Part shown: one piece after another, positions 14,122 to 22,724 of the stretch
Numbering within the stretch: the first letter of the stretch is position 1
Layout of the letters: the number at the start of each line of letters is the position of its first letter
Assembly: GCF_000179555.1 (NCBI RefSeq)
Contig: NZ_AECZ01000023.1
Coordinates: 1 to 60,924 of the forward strand
Source of the DNA: Solidesulfovibrio fructosivorans JJ]
GTDB lineage: Bacteria; Desulfobacterota; Desulfovibrionia; Desulfovibrionales; Desulfovibrionaceae
Direction of reading: 5' to 3'
Length of the DNA stretch: 60,924 nt
Notes under the pieces: model-generated
Told to the model about the DNA's origin: nothing
Databases searched by the model: none
Seen by the model: the letters and a program-made list of their open reading frames with translations, nothing else
Translations under genes and position numbers: made by a program

Positions 14122-16599
14122 ATGGCAATCGATGCCGCCAACGACGCGTCCTTGCTCGCCGCCCTTGAGGGCGTTACCGCCGAGCGCGACCGATTGCTCG
14201 TCGCCTTGCGGGAGGCCGAGGCGGCTGGCGAACGGCTGCGCGGCGAGGCCCAGGCGGGCATGCAGGTCAAGGCCGACTTCATGGCCCGCATGACCCACGA
14301 GCTGCGCACGCCCCTTTCGGCTATCATCGGGCTGGCCAATCTGGCCGTTCCCCTGGCCACCGACCCGCGCGTCCGCGACTATCTGGCCAAGATCACCGCC
14401 TCGGCCACCGGCCTGCTCGGCGTGGTGGACGACATCACCGATTTCGCCCGGCTGGAAAAAGGGCAGGTCGAGCTTGTCCCGGTGCCCTTCGATCTGGGCC
14501 AGGCGCTGCGCAGGGTGATCGGGCGCTTCGCGACGGCGGCCAAGTCCGGGGGGCTGTCCCTGGAGCCGGACCTGGACCTGCGCGTCCCCATGCGGCTTGT
14601 CGGCGACAACGCCCGCCTGGAAGGCGTGCTCGGCCATCTGGTCGGCAATGCCGTCAAATTCACCGAGCGCGGTTCCGTGCGCCTGGGCGTGGAGCTGGTG
14701 GAGCGCCATGGCGGCCGGGTCAAGTTGGGCTTTACCGTGGCCGACACGGGCATCGGCATGGAAAGCGACGCCATCCCGGCCATGCTCGATTCCTTCACCC
14801 AGGCCGACGGCTCCCTGTCGCGGCCCTACGGCGGCACGGGGCTGGGGCTGGCCCTGGTGCGGCGCGGCGTGGAACTGCTTGGCGGCGAGCTGGAAGTCAC
14901 CAGCCGGCCGGGGCAGGGCTCCCGCTTTTTTTTCACCTGCCCTTTCGAGGAGGACACGGCCGGGCAGCGGGCCGTTTCGACCGTCGCGGCCGCGCCGGCC
15001 CGACCGGCCGGGGCCGCGATTTTGTCCGCGCCATCGGAAGTCCGACCCGGCGCGACCGGTCCCCTGGCCGGGGCCTTGATCCTGCTTGTGGAGGACAACT
15101 CCATCAACCAGCAGGTGGCCCGGGAAATGCTCGAACGCTTCGGCGCGGTGGTGGATGTGGCCGGCGGCGGCCGCGAGGCCGTGGAAATGGCGCGGCTGGC
15201 GTTTTACGACGCCGTGCTCATGGACGTGCAGATGCCGGTCATGGACGGGCTGGCCGCCACACGGGCCATACGGCGTTTGCCCGGCTGCGGCGATCTGCCC
15301 ATCGTGGCCCTGACCGCCCATGCGCTTTCCGGGGACCGGCAGCGCTGCCTGGAAGCGGGCATGAACGATTACCTGACCAAACCCATCGACCCGGCGAGGC
15401 TGCTTGCCGCCCTGGGCCAGTGGATCGCGCCGGCGGCCGAGGCGGGCCGCAAGATGGCGGCTTCGGCGGACGCGTCTGGTCCCCGGGAGGACCAGGCCGC
15501 CGCGCCGGCCGTTTGCGGCCTGGACGAAGCCGAGGCCCTGGAGCGGCTCGGCGGCAACGGGCAGTTGCTGGCGAGCATCGCCTTGGAGTTTGTGCGCGAT
15601 TACGCCACGAGCGGCCGGACCATTACCCGGCGGCTGGCGGCGGGCGACCTGGAGGGGGCGCGGCGGCTGGCCCATACGGTCAAGGGCGTGGCCGGCAACA
15701 TCGCGGCCCAGGCGCTGGCCGATGCCGCGCGGGACCTGGAGGCCACCCTGGGCAAGGGGGAACTGCCGTCCGACCAGGCGCTCGGAGCCTACGCCGCCGC
15801 CCTGGCCGAAACCGTGGAGGGTGCCGCCCGGCTTGCGCCACCGCCGCAGTCCCCGCCCGAGTGCGCCCTGACCGGCTGTTGGAAGGTGCTGCTCGTGGAC
15901 GACGCCAAGCTCAACCGGGCCATCTTTTCCCAGATTTTGCGTAGCGCCGGGCATGAGGTCGTAACGGCCGTCAACGGCAAGGACGCCTGCCGGGCGCTTT
16001 TCGGGCAAAAGGCTTCCGGCCGCCCCTTCGACTGCATCCTCATGGACATCGAGATGCCGGAATTGGACGGCCCGGCCGCCACCCGTATCATCCGCAAGCT
16101 GCTTGCCGACGGGGTGAGTCCGCCATGTCCGCCGGATATTCCCATCATGGCGCTGACCTCCCATGACGCGGCCCCGGAACTGGCGCGCGGCCTGGAGGCC
16201 GGCATGGACGGCTGCCTGCGCAAGGTGTTCGAGTACGAGGAACTGTTGGCGGCGCTTGGCCGCGTCATGGAAGGCCGCCAGTCCGTTCCGGCGGGGGCGA
16301 CGCATGCGGGACGGGAAGCCGTGGCGGAACCGGCGGAAATGACCGCGAACCTCGCGCCGCTGCTGCGCCGTCTGGCCGCGCATCTGGCCGAAGGCAGCAT
16401 TCAGGCCGACGAGGACGTGGCGGCGCTCGGCCGGGCCGTTCCCGGCCGCGTTGGCGCGAAGGAAATGGCGGAATTGCGCCGGGCCGTTACGCGCTACGAT
16501 TTCGCCGAGGCCCTGGAGGCCTTGCGGCGTTTGGCCCGGGCGGCCGGCCTGGACGAAGACGACCTCGCCCTGTCGGCCAAGCCGGTTTGTCTCCGGTAA
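14122..16599 (+). CDS. Hybrid sensor histidine kinase with two receivers and an Hpt domain
   Basis: The 825-residue cytosolic multistep phosphorelay protein has no transmembrane segment and no clear sensor domain beyond a short N-terminal coiled coil (about 8-48). Domains in order are HisKA with His59 (MTHELRTPLSAIIG); the HATPase (NAVKF, DTGIGM, YGGTGLGLAL) to about 310; receiver 1 at about 345-460 with Asp368 (LMDVQMPVMDG); Hpt at about 490-580 with His518 (LAHTVKGVAGN); and receiver 2 at about 592-715 with Asp642 (LMDIEMPELDG). A C-terminal helical tail follows. Having Hpt between two receivers is uncommon. ATG 14122 follows GGAG; ATG 14023 in the same frame is possible. The input signal and output regulator are unknown. 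Confidence 0.87.
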   Translation: MAIDAANDASLLAALEGVTAERDRLLVALREAEAAGERLRGEAQAGMQVKADFMARMTHELRTPLSAIIGLANLAVPLATDPRVRDYLAKITASATGLLGVVDDITDFARLEKGQVELVPVPFDLGQALRRVIGRFATAAKSGGLSLEPDLDLRVPMRLVGDNARLEGVLGHLVGNAVKFTERGSVRLGVELVERHGGRVKLGFTVADTGIGMESDAIPAMLDSFTQADGSLSRPYGGTGLGLALVRRGVELLGGELEVTSRPGQGSRFFFTCPFEEDTAGQRAVSTVAAAPARPAGAAILSAPSEVRPGATGPLAGALILLVEDNSINQQVAREMLERFGAVVDVAGGGREAVEMARLAFYDAVLMDVQMPVMDGLAATRAIRRLPGCGDLPIVALTAHALSGDRQRCLEAGMNDYLTKPIDPARLLAALGQWIAPAAEAGRKMAASADASGPREDQAAAPAVCGLDEAEALERLGGNGQLLASIALEFVRDYATSGRTITRRLAAGDLEGARRLAHTVKGVAGNIAAQALADAARDLEATLGKGELPSDQALGAYAAALAETVEGAARLAPPPQSPPECALTGCWKVLLVDDAKLNRAIFSQILRSAGHEVVTAVNGKDACRALFGQKASGRPFDCILMDIEMPELDGPAATRIIRKLLADGVSPPCPPDIPIMALTSHDAAPELARGLEAGMDGCLRKVFEYEELLAALGRVMEGRQSVPAGATHAGREAVAEPAEMTANLAPLLRRLAAHLAEGSIQADEDVAALGRAVPGRVGAKEMAELRRAVTRYDFAEALEALRRLARAAGLDEDDLALSAKPVCLR

Positions 16600-16615
16600 G
16601 GGCTGGCCGGTACGG

Positions 16616-16705
16616 TCATTTGCGACGGATCTTGCTTCCGATGTACAGGCCGATGGCCACGGAGAATATGAGGACAAGCATTACGATAGCCAGATTGGCG
16701 CCCAT
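16616..16705 (-). CDS. Tiny single-span membrane peptide (29 residues)
   Basis: A strong GGGAGGG lies seven to nine bases before ATG 16705 on the minus strand. The product is one hydrophobic helix (about 4-24, LAIVMLVLIFSVAIGLYIGS) ending in a basic tail KIRRK. It resembles the first helix of sodium:solute symporters (hydrophobic run then GLYxxSKxxR), but nothing of the remaining transporter follows: the frame ends in 29 codons and the next sequence is the kinase 3' end on the other strand. It may be a real small protein or the remnant of a lost transporter. It is divergent from the PEP-synthase-like gene, 100 bp away. Confidence 0.55.
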   Translation of the reverse strand: MGANLAIVMLVLIFSVAIGLYIGSKIRRK

Positions 16706-16805
16706 AAGTCCCTCCCTTGTCCGGCCGGACGGGCCGGTCGGGGCAGCATAACGGGGAAGGCGTCCGGGCGCAAAAGGGAATGCTTCCCGGTAAAGGAGCA
16801 GGACC

Positions 16806-19424
16806 ATGGGCACCGTCGTTTCCGGTCTGCGCGGCTTGGTCACGAATCTTTTTTGCCGCCGGCCGGCCATCTCCCGCGAGGAGACGGCCGCGATCTTCCG
16901 GGAAAAGTACAACCATTTCCAATCGCTGCTCGAATCAAACACCGAGCTGCTCAAGATTTTTTCGGAAATCGAGGTCATGCTCGAGGGCCGCGAGGTGTTC
17001 GGCATGGCCTTTATCCGCTCGCGGTCGAGCCGGGCCGTGTTCCACGCCATCCGCATGATCAAAAGCTTCGAGCGCCTCTCCGGCAAGCCTCAGCCCGGGC
17101 TTTTGGCCCTGGTCGAACGGCTCTCGTCCGAAATCAAGACGGTGATCGCCGGCCGGGTCAATCCCTATCGCGGAAAGCTCGTGATCCCCATGACGGAAGT
17201 GACGGGCGACATGGTGGACCAAGTGGGCGGCAAGAGCGCCAACCTCGGCGAACTCGCGGGCAAGGTCGGGTTGCCGTCGCCGCCCGGGTTCGCCGTGACC
17301 ACCGCCGCCTTCCGGTCCTTTTTCGAGGAGGCGGGGCTGTTCGAGACCGTGGCCAGCATACGCCTCGGCATCGCGCCCGACGATCCGGCCTCCATGGCCG
17401 CCGCCGCCGAGGACATCCAGGCCGCCATCCTGCGCGCGAAGCTCCCCGAGGCCGCCTCGCGCGAGATAGACGCGGCCGTGGCCGCCGCCACGGGCGGGGA
17501 CGCGACCGTGCGCTTCGCCGTGCGCTCGAGCGCCATCGGCGAGGACGGCGAGCTGTCCTTTGCCGGCCAGTACCTCACCATGCTCGGCGTCGCCCCGGAC
17601 CGCATCGGCAGCGCCTACAAGTTCGTGCTGGCCAGCCTTTTCACGCCCCGGGCCATGTCCTACCGCCTGCTCAAGGGCATCCCCGACGACGACGTGGCCA
17701 TGGCCGTGGCCTGTCTGGTCCTGGTGCCGTCCGCCGCGGCCGGCGTGCTCTACACGCGCCTGCCCGAGGACCCGTATCGCAATGCGGTGCTGCTTAACGC
17801 CGTATGGGGCCTTGGGCCCTATGCCGTGGACGGCGTCATCACCCCGGACAGCTTCATCCTCGACCGCGACACCCTGGCCATTGCCGAACGCGTGGTCACG
17901 GACAAGCCGCGCATGCTCGTGCCGTCGCCGACGGGCGGCGGGCTTGCCGACGTGGCCGTGCCCGAGGACAAGCGCCGGGAGCCGAGTCTTTCCGACGACG
18001 ACGCCCGGACCCTGGCCGGCTGGGGGCTGGCCCTGGAGCGCCATTTCGGCCGGCCCCAGGATATGGAATGGGCCGTCGACGGGCGGGGGCGGCTTTGGGT
18101 TTTGCAGTCGCGCCGGCTGACCGCCCTGTCGGCGGCGGCCCCGCGCCCCGCGCCGCCCGTGCCCGGGGCCGAGATCATCGCCCTGGGCGGACAGGCGGCC
18201 TGCTCGGGCGTCGGTTGCGGCCCGGTCCACACGGTTTTGGCCGACGACGACCTGGACGCCTTTCCCCAGGGCGCGGTGCTGGTCGCGCCCCACAGCGATC
18301 CCCGGTTCATGGTGGCCATGCGCCGGGCGGCGGCCATCGTCACCGACCACGGCAGCGTCACCGGGCACATGGCCTCGCTGTCCCGGGAATTCGGCGTGCC
18401 CACGCTCCTGGGGCTCGATGGCGTCACGGGCATCCTTGCGCCGGGAGAGGTCGTCACCGTGGACGCGGCCTCGGGCCGGATCTATCGGGGCCGGGTGGAG
18501 GCGCTTTTGGCCAAGGCCCCGGCCGAGGCGGCGTTCATGGCCGGCACGCAGGTCCACGCCATCCTGGCCGACGTGGCCGCGCGCGTCGTGCCGCTGACCC
18601 TGCTCGATCCCAAGGCCCCGGCCTTCAAGCCGGACGGCTGCCGCACCGTGCACGATGTGACGCGCTTGCTCCACGAATGGTCCTACGGCGAGATGTTCAC
18701 GGTCAGCGACCTGGCCGCTGACGGGCGGGGGGGGAGCGTGATCCTCGACGCCACCACCGGCCTCGACCTGCACATCATCGACCTTGGCGGCGGCATCCGC
18801 GAGGCGGCGGCCGGCAAATCGCGGGTCGCGCCCGAGGACATCGCCTCGCGCCCCTTTGCCGCGCTTTTAACCGGCCTTGTGCTGACCGGCGAAGCCCGGG
18901 TCGCCCGGCCCGTGAATCTCGGCGGCTTTTTCTCCGTCATGTCCGAGCAGATGTTTTCCCAGCCCGGGGCCGGCGCCGAGCGTTTCGGCGACAAGTCCTA
19001 CGCCATCATCTCGGACAAGTACCTCAACTTCAGCTCCCGCGTGGGCTACCACTACGGCGTGCTCGACTGCTACTGCGGGGCCACGGTCAACAAGAACTAC
19101 ATCACCTTTTCCTTTGCCGGGGGCGCGGCCGACGACGTCAAGCGTTCCCGCCGGGCCAGGGCCATCGGCCGCATCCTGGAGGCGCTGGGATTCGTGGTCG
19201 AGGCCGCCGCCGACCGCGTGGCCGGCCGGTTCCAGAAGTTCCCGGCCGACATCATCGCGGAAAAACTCGGGCACATGGGCAGGCTTTTGCAGTTCACCCG
19301 ACAGACGGATATGCTCATGGTCAGCGAGGCGAGCATCGACGCCATGGTGGCCTGTTTTCTTTCGGGCGCGCCTTGTTTCGATCCCGCCTGGACTCCCTCC
19401 GCCCCCGCGTCCAAAACCGACTGA
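16806..19424 (+). CDS. PEP-synthase-like phosphotransferase lacking the TIM barrel, with unknown C-terminal domain
   Basis: The 872-residue protein follows AAGGAG. Its first 130 residues are helical and unassigned. Then comes an ATP-grasp PPDK/PEP-synthase N-domain (GGKSANLGEL with Lys143, FAVRSSAIGED, LNAVWGLG), ending near DMEWAVDGRGRLWVLQSR, then the mobile phosphohistidine domain (TDHGSVTGHMASLSREFGVP, with His521 in the phosphorylated place). The PEP-binding TIM barrel of true PEP synthase is absent; instead about 300 residues (570-872) carry motifs such as VNLGGFFSVMSEQM, DKYLNFSSRVGYHY and LDCYCGATVNKNYITFSF. A swivelling His that charges from ATP and acts on another substrate, as in rifampicin phosphotransferase, would fit. 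The substrate is unknown. Confidence 0.8.
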   Translation: MGTVVSGLRGLVTNLFCRRPAISREETAAIFREKYNHFQSLLESNTELLKIFSEIEVMLEGREVFGMAFIRSRSSRAVFHAIRMIKSFERLSGKPQPGLLALVERLSSEIKTVIAGRVNPYRGKLVIPMTEVTGDMVDQVGGKSANLGELAGKVGLPSPPGFAVTTAAFRSFFEEAGLFETVASIRLGIAPDDPASMAAAAEDIQAAILRAKLPEAASREIDAAVAAATGGDATVRFAVRSSAIGEDGELSFAGQYLTMLGVAPDRIGSAYKFVLASLFTPRAMSYRLLKGIPDDDVAMAVACLVLVPSAAAGVLYTRLPEDPYRNAVLLNAVWGLGPYAVDGVITPDSFILDRDTLAIAERVVTDKPRMLVPSPTGGGLADVAVPEDKRREPSLSDDDARTLAGWGLALERHFGRPQDMEWAVDGRGRLWVLQSRRLTALSAAAPRPAPPVPGAEIIALGGQAACSGVGCGPVHTVLADDDLDAFPQGAVLVAPHSDPRFMVAMRRAAAIVTDHGSVTGHMASLSREFGVPTLLGLDGVTGILAPGEVVTVDAASGRIYRGRVEALLAKAPAEAAFMAGTQVHAILADVAARVVPLTLLDPKAPAFKPDGCRTVHDVTRLLHEWSYGEMFTVSDLAADGRGGSVILDATTGLDLHIIDLGGGIREAAAGKSRVAPEDIASRPFAALLTGLVLTGEARVARPVNLGGFFSVMSEQMFSQPGAGAERFGDKSYAIISDKYLNFSSRVGYHYGVLDCYCGATVNKNYITFSFAGGAADDVKRSRRARAIGRILEALGFVVEAAADRVAGRFQKFPADIIAEKLGHMGRLLQFTRQTDMLMVSEASIDAMVACFLSGAPCFDPAWTPSAPASKTD

Positions 19425-19456
19425 GCGTTGCGTCTGCGACCAAGGAGAATGCCCCT

Positions 19457-20242
19457 ATGCCGCGTTTTGCCGCCAACCTGACCATGCTCTTCACCGAAGT
19501 GCCCTTTTCGGAGCGTTTCGCCGCCGCCAGGGACGCCGGGTTCCGGTTTGTCGAATACCTTTTCCCCTACGCCTCTCCGGCCGGGGAACTGGCCTCGCGT
19601 CTGGCCGAAAACGGCCTCTCCCAGGTGCTTTTCAACCTGCCCTGCGGCGACTGGGCCGGAGGTGAGCGCGGCATCGCGGCGCTGCCCGGCCGCGAATCCG
19701 AATTTCGCGACGGCGTGGGGCTGGCCCTGGGATACGCCAAGGCCCTGGATGTGGCCCGGCTCAACTGTCTGGCCGGAAAACTGCCGGACGGCGTTTCGCC
19801 CGAGGACGCCTTCGAGACGCTTCTCGAGAACGTGGCCTTCGCCGCCGACGCCCTGGCCGCCGAGGGGCGTACCCTCGTCATCGAGGCCATCAACCATTTC
19901 GATATTCCCGGTTTTCTGCTGAATACCACCGAGCAGGTCATGGACGTGATCGACGCCACCGCGCGCGACAACGTGGCCATGCAGTACGACGTCTACCATG
20001 CCCAGCGCGAGGAAGGGGAGCTGGCCGCCAACATCGCCGCCAACCTGCCGCGCATCGGGCATGTGCAGATCGCGGACAATCCCGGCCGGCATCAGCCCGG
20101 CACCGGGGAAATCCGTTTTCCTTTCCTCTTTTCCGAACTGGACCGTATGGGCTATGACGGCTACGTCGGCCTGGAATACGTGCCCGATCCCGATACCCGC
20201 GCTTCCCTGGCCTGGATAGCGGAGATGGGCCTGTCGCTATAA
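19457..20242 (+). CDS. hyi: Hydroxypyruvate isomerase
   Basis: This xylose-isomerase-like TIM barrel of 261 residues interconverts hydroxypyruvate and tartronate semialdehyde. The start at 19457 follows AAGGAG; the longer frame has no such site. Catalytic glutamates fall where expected: Glu143 in VIEAINHFDIPGF and Glu240 in GLEYVPDP. Other family marks are MLFTEVPF near the N-terminus, FNLPCGDW and QYDVYHAQ. The next gene encodes the reductase that uses tartronate semialdehyde, so together they form part of the glyoxylate-to-glycerate route. It starts 32 bp after the PEP-synthase-like gene and could be in its operon. Length is normal for Hyi. Confidence 0.9.
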   Translation: MPRFAANLTMLFTEVPFSERFAAARDAGFRFVEYLFPYASPAGELASRLAENGLSQVLFNLPCGDWAGGERGIAALPGRESEFRDGVGLALGYAKALDVARLNCLAGKLPDGVSPEDAFETLLENVAFAADALAAEGRTLVIEAINHFDIPGFLLNTTEQVMDVIDATARDNVAMQYDVYHAQREEGELAANIAANLPRIGHVQIADNPGRHQPGTGEIRFPFLFSELDRMGYDGYVGLEYVPDPDTRASLAWIAEMGLSL

Positions 20243-20251
20243 CACGTCCCC

Positions 20252-20331
20252 GTTAAAGGGGGTTCGGGGGGAATTATTCCCCCCGGCGGTGGGGTTCAGG
20301 AGGGGCGGCGCCCCTCCTGGCCGCCGGAGGC
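20252..20331 (-). repeat. Palindromic repeat with two hairpins and a Shine-Dalgarno box
   Basis: CGTTAAAGGGGG (from 20251) is the reverse of the CCCCCTTTAACG tail seen in the family. It is followed by a palindrome with 10-bp arms (20265-20274, 20276-20285), a second hairpin with 10-bp arms (20297-20306, 20310-20319, loop GGC) and the box GGCCGCCGGAGGC at 20319-20331. The GGAGG of this box (20326-20330) is six bases before the start codon of the next gene and must serve as its ribosome site. The same box is used at 57038-57050. Confidence 0.8.
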
Positions 20332-20336
20332 ACCAT

Positions 20337-21224
20337 ATGAAAAAAATCGGATTCATCGGCCTGGGCATCATGGGCAAGCCCATGTGTCGCAACCTGCTTA
20401 CGGCCGGCTACGAGCTGACGGTGTTCAGTCGCACCGCGAAAAACGTCGAGGCCGTGACCGCCCATGGCGCGACCTATGCCCCGTCGCCGGCGGAGGTGGC
20501 CAGGGCCAGCGAGCTGGTCATCACCATGGTGCCGGATTCGCCCGAGGTGCGCGCGGTGGTGCTTGGCGAAGGCGGCGTCATCGAAGGGGCGCGGGAGGGG
20601 CTCTATGTCGTGGACATGAGTTCCATCGCGCCCCTGGCCAGCCGGGAGATCGGGGCCGCGTTGGCCGAAAAGGGCGTGCGGTTTCTGGACGCGCCGGTCA
20701 GCGGCGGCGAACCCAAGGCCGTGGACGGGACGCTTACGGTCATGGCCGGCGGCGACGCGGCCGATTTCGAGGCGGTAAGGCCGGTGCTGCTCGCCATGGC
20801 CGCCTCGGTGACCCGCGTGGGCGAGGTCGGGGCCGGCAACGTGGCCAAGCTGGCCAACCAGGTCGTGGTGGCGCTCAACATAGCGGCCATGTCCGAGGCG
20901 TTTGTCCTGGCGGCCAAGGCCGGGGTGGAGCCGGATCTCGTCTATCAGGCCATCCGGGGAGGGCTTGCCGGCAGCACGGTGCTCGACGCCAAGGCGCCGC
21001 TGGTCATGGACCGCAAGTTCGAACCGGGGTTTCGCATCAAGCTCCACGTCAAGGATCTGGCCAACGTCCTGCGCACGGCAAACGAATTGCATGTGCCCCT
21101 GCCGTTTACCGCCTCGGTGATGGAAGTCATGCAGGCCATGCTGGCCGACGGCTGCGGCGAGGACGATCATGGCGGCATCATTCGCTATTTCGAGAAACTG
21201 GCTCATGTGACGGTGGAGCGATAA
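20337..21224 (+). CDS. glxR: 2-hydroxy-3-oxopropionate (tartronate semialdehyde) reductase
   Basis: The 295-residue beta-hydroxyacid dehydrogenase reduces tartronate semialdehyde to D-glycerate with NAD(P)H. The N-terminal Rossmann domain starts MKKIGFIGLGIMGKPM with GxGxxG at 8-13. The substrate motif DAPVSGGEPKA follows near residue 118, and Lys171 in GNVAKLANQ is the catalytic lysine. FRIKLHVKDLANVL near 235 is the family C-terminal signature. Its partner hyi lies 94 bp upstream, separated by a palindromic repeat that supplies this gene's Shine-Dalgarno. Other 3-hydroxyacid dehydrogenases share these motifs; the hyi neighbour decides the call. Confidence 0.87.
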   Translation: MKKIGFIGLGIMGKPMCRNLLTAGYELTVFSRTAKNVEAVTAHGATYAPSPAEVARASELVITMVPDSPEVRAVVLGEGGVIEGAREGLYVVDMSSIAPLASREIGAALAEKGVRFLDAPVSGGEPKAVDGTLTVMAGGDAADFEAVRPVLLAMAASVTRVGEVGAGNVAKLANQVVVALNIAAMSEAFVLAAKAGVEPDLVYQAIRGGLAGSTVLDAKAPLVMDRKFEPGFRIKLHVKDLANVLRTANELHVPLPFTASVMEVMQAMLADGCGEDDHGGIIRYFEKLAHVTVER

Positions 21225-21234
21225 ATCGTTATTT

Positions 21235-21250
21235 TGTCGAAAAGTCGACA
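21235..21250. promoter_or_regulatory. Inverted repeat, possible operator
   Basis: TGTCGA-AAAG-TCGACA has perfect 6-bp arms. It lies 70 bp before the SH3-protein start and 10 bp after the glxR stop codon. It is too short and without a T-run to be a good terminator, so a regulator site is as likely; no regulator is suggested by the context. Confidence 0.3.
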
Positions 21251-21319
21251 TTCTTCCCAGCCACGCCGCCTGTTCGGGGCACAATCGCGGCGCATCGCGC
21301 GCCGTAAAAGGAGACTTCC

Positions 21320-21805
21320 GTGCGCTATCGGAAACTGACGCTGGCCCTGGCTCTGGCCGTGTGTCTGAGCGGGGCGATCGCTTTGGCGGCCAAGGTCATG
21401 AGCGTGTCCGTGCGTGACGGGCAAGTGCGCCAGTCGCCCTCATTCCTGGGCAAGATCGTGGGCAAGGCCAGTTACGGCCAGAGCGTGGACGTGAGCGCCG
21501 AGCAGGGCGACTGGGCCAAGGTCACCTTGCCCGGCGGCGTTTCGGGCTGGATGCACCGCACGGCCCTGACCACCGAGAAGCTGGCCCTGGCTTCGGGCGG
21601 CGCGGGCGGCACGGGCAGCGTTTCCGGCAAGGAAATGGCCCTGGCCGGCAAGGGCTTTTCCGCCCAGGTCGAGGCCGATTACCGCCGCAGCCACGGCGGC
21701 GACTTCGCCGCCATCGACGCCATGGAACGCATCAGCTACAATCCATCGCAACTGTTGGCCTTTTTGAGCAAGGGCGACGTGCATCCCCAGGGAGGCGCGA
21801 AATGA
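21320..21805 (+). CDS. Secreted SH3-domain protein
   Basis: The GTG start at 21320 follows AAAGGAG. The 161-residue protein has a signal peptide (about 1-24, ending ALAAK) and one bacterial SH3 domain at about 27-85 (VRDGQVRQSPSFLGKIVGKA, YGQSVDV, GDWAKVTLPGGVSGWMHRTAL). SH3b domains bind cell-wall peptides. A Gly/Ser-rich linker leads to a C-terminal region with DYRRSHGGDFAAIDAMERISY. The last four bases overlap the start of the M48 protease gene (ATGA), so both are made together, and the pair probably acts in the periplasm on envelope proteins. Confidence 0.83.
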   Translation: MRYRKLTLALALAVCLSGAIALAAKVMSVSVRDGQVRQSPSFLGKIVGKASYGQSVDVSAEQGDWAKVTLPGGVSGWMHRTALTTEKLALASGGAGGTGSVSGKEMALAGKGFSAQVEADYRRSHGGDFAAIDAMERISYNPSQLLAFLSKGDVHPQGGAK

Positions 21806-22719
21806 GGTCGCGTATCCTTCTTTCCCTGGCCGCGCTGTTTGTGTTCGGCTTCGCGCTTTACGGCTGCAACAACCCCGAGGGGCTTTCCCGCGTGCTCGAT
21901 TCCTTCGGCGCAAGCGTCGGCGGCGGGCAAGTCGGCGGCTATGCCGCCTCGGCCGTGAAAAGCGTCAAGGCCGTGGCCCACGCCGCCGAGGACTTCACGC
22001 CCGAGCAGGAATACTACATCGGCCGGGCTGTCGGCGCGTCGCTTCTGACCAAATACCATCCCTACCACGACGCCAAGGCCAACGCCTACGTCAACGAAGT
22101 GGGCCAGGCCCTGGCCATGTTCTCCGACATGCCCCAGACCTACGGCGGCTACCACTTCCTCATCATGGACTCCGCCGAGATCAACGCCTTTGCCGCCCCG
22201 GGCGGGCTCGTCTTCATCACGCGCGGCATGCTGCGCTGCTGTTCCGGCGAAAACGCCCTGGCCGCCGTGCTGGCCCACGAGATCGCCCACGTGGAGCACA
22301 AGGACGCCCTTCGCGCCATCAAGCGCGCCCGCACCACCGAGGCCCTGGCCATCATCGGCGGCGAGGCCCTCAAGCAGGCCGGAGGTTCGGACGTGGCCCG
22401 CCTGACCAACATCTTCGCGGACTCCATCGGCGACATCATGACCACCATGGTCAACAACGGCTATTCCCGCACCCTGGAGTACGAAGCCGACAAAGCTGCC
22501 GTCACCATTCTCGTCCGCACCGGCTACAACCCCTCCGGGCTGCCGGATATGCTGGAGGAGATGCAAAAGCGGCTTACCCCCGGCGGCGCGGATTTCGCCA
22601 AGACGCACCCCGCGCCCTCCGACCGCATCCACGAGCTGGCCAATCTGGCCCGGGTGGCCGAAATCAACGAGCCCCCGGCGCGCATGGCCCGCTTCAAGGC
22701 GGCGTTGGGGAATATCTAA
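21802..22719 (+). CDS. M48-family zinc metalloprotease, lipoprotein
   Basis: The 305-residue protein has a lipoprotein signal (lipobox LYGC, Cys25-26 region), so it should be tethered in the periplasm. The M48 zinc site is HEIAH (His159, Glu160, His163), with the third ligand expected in LEYEADKAAV downstream. AEINAFAAPGGLVFITRGML is the typical strand before it. Family relatives (BepA, LoiP, YcaL) clear misfolded outer-membrane proteins. There is no C-terminal TPR region, so it is closer to LoiP/YcaL than BepA. It overlaps the SH3 gene by four bases and is followed at once by a cluster of hairpins. Confidence 0.9.
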   Translation: MRSRILLSLAALFVFGFALYGCNNPEGLSRVLDSFGASVGGGQVGGYAASAVKSVKAVAHAAEDFTPEQEYYIGRAVGASLLTKYHPYHDAKANAYVNEVGQALAMFSDMPQTYGGYHFLIMDSAEINAFAAPGGLVFITRGMLRCCSGENALAAVLAHEIAHVEHKDALRAIKRARTTEALAIIGGEALKQAGGSDVARLTNIFADSIGDIMTTMVNNGYSRTLEYEADKAAVTILVRTGYNPSGLPDMLEEMQKRLTPGGADFAKTHPAPSDRIHELANLARVAEINEPPARMARFKAALGNI

Positions 22720-22724
22720 GGGGG

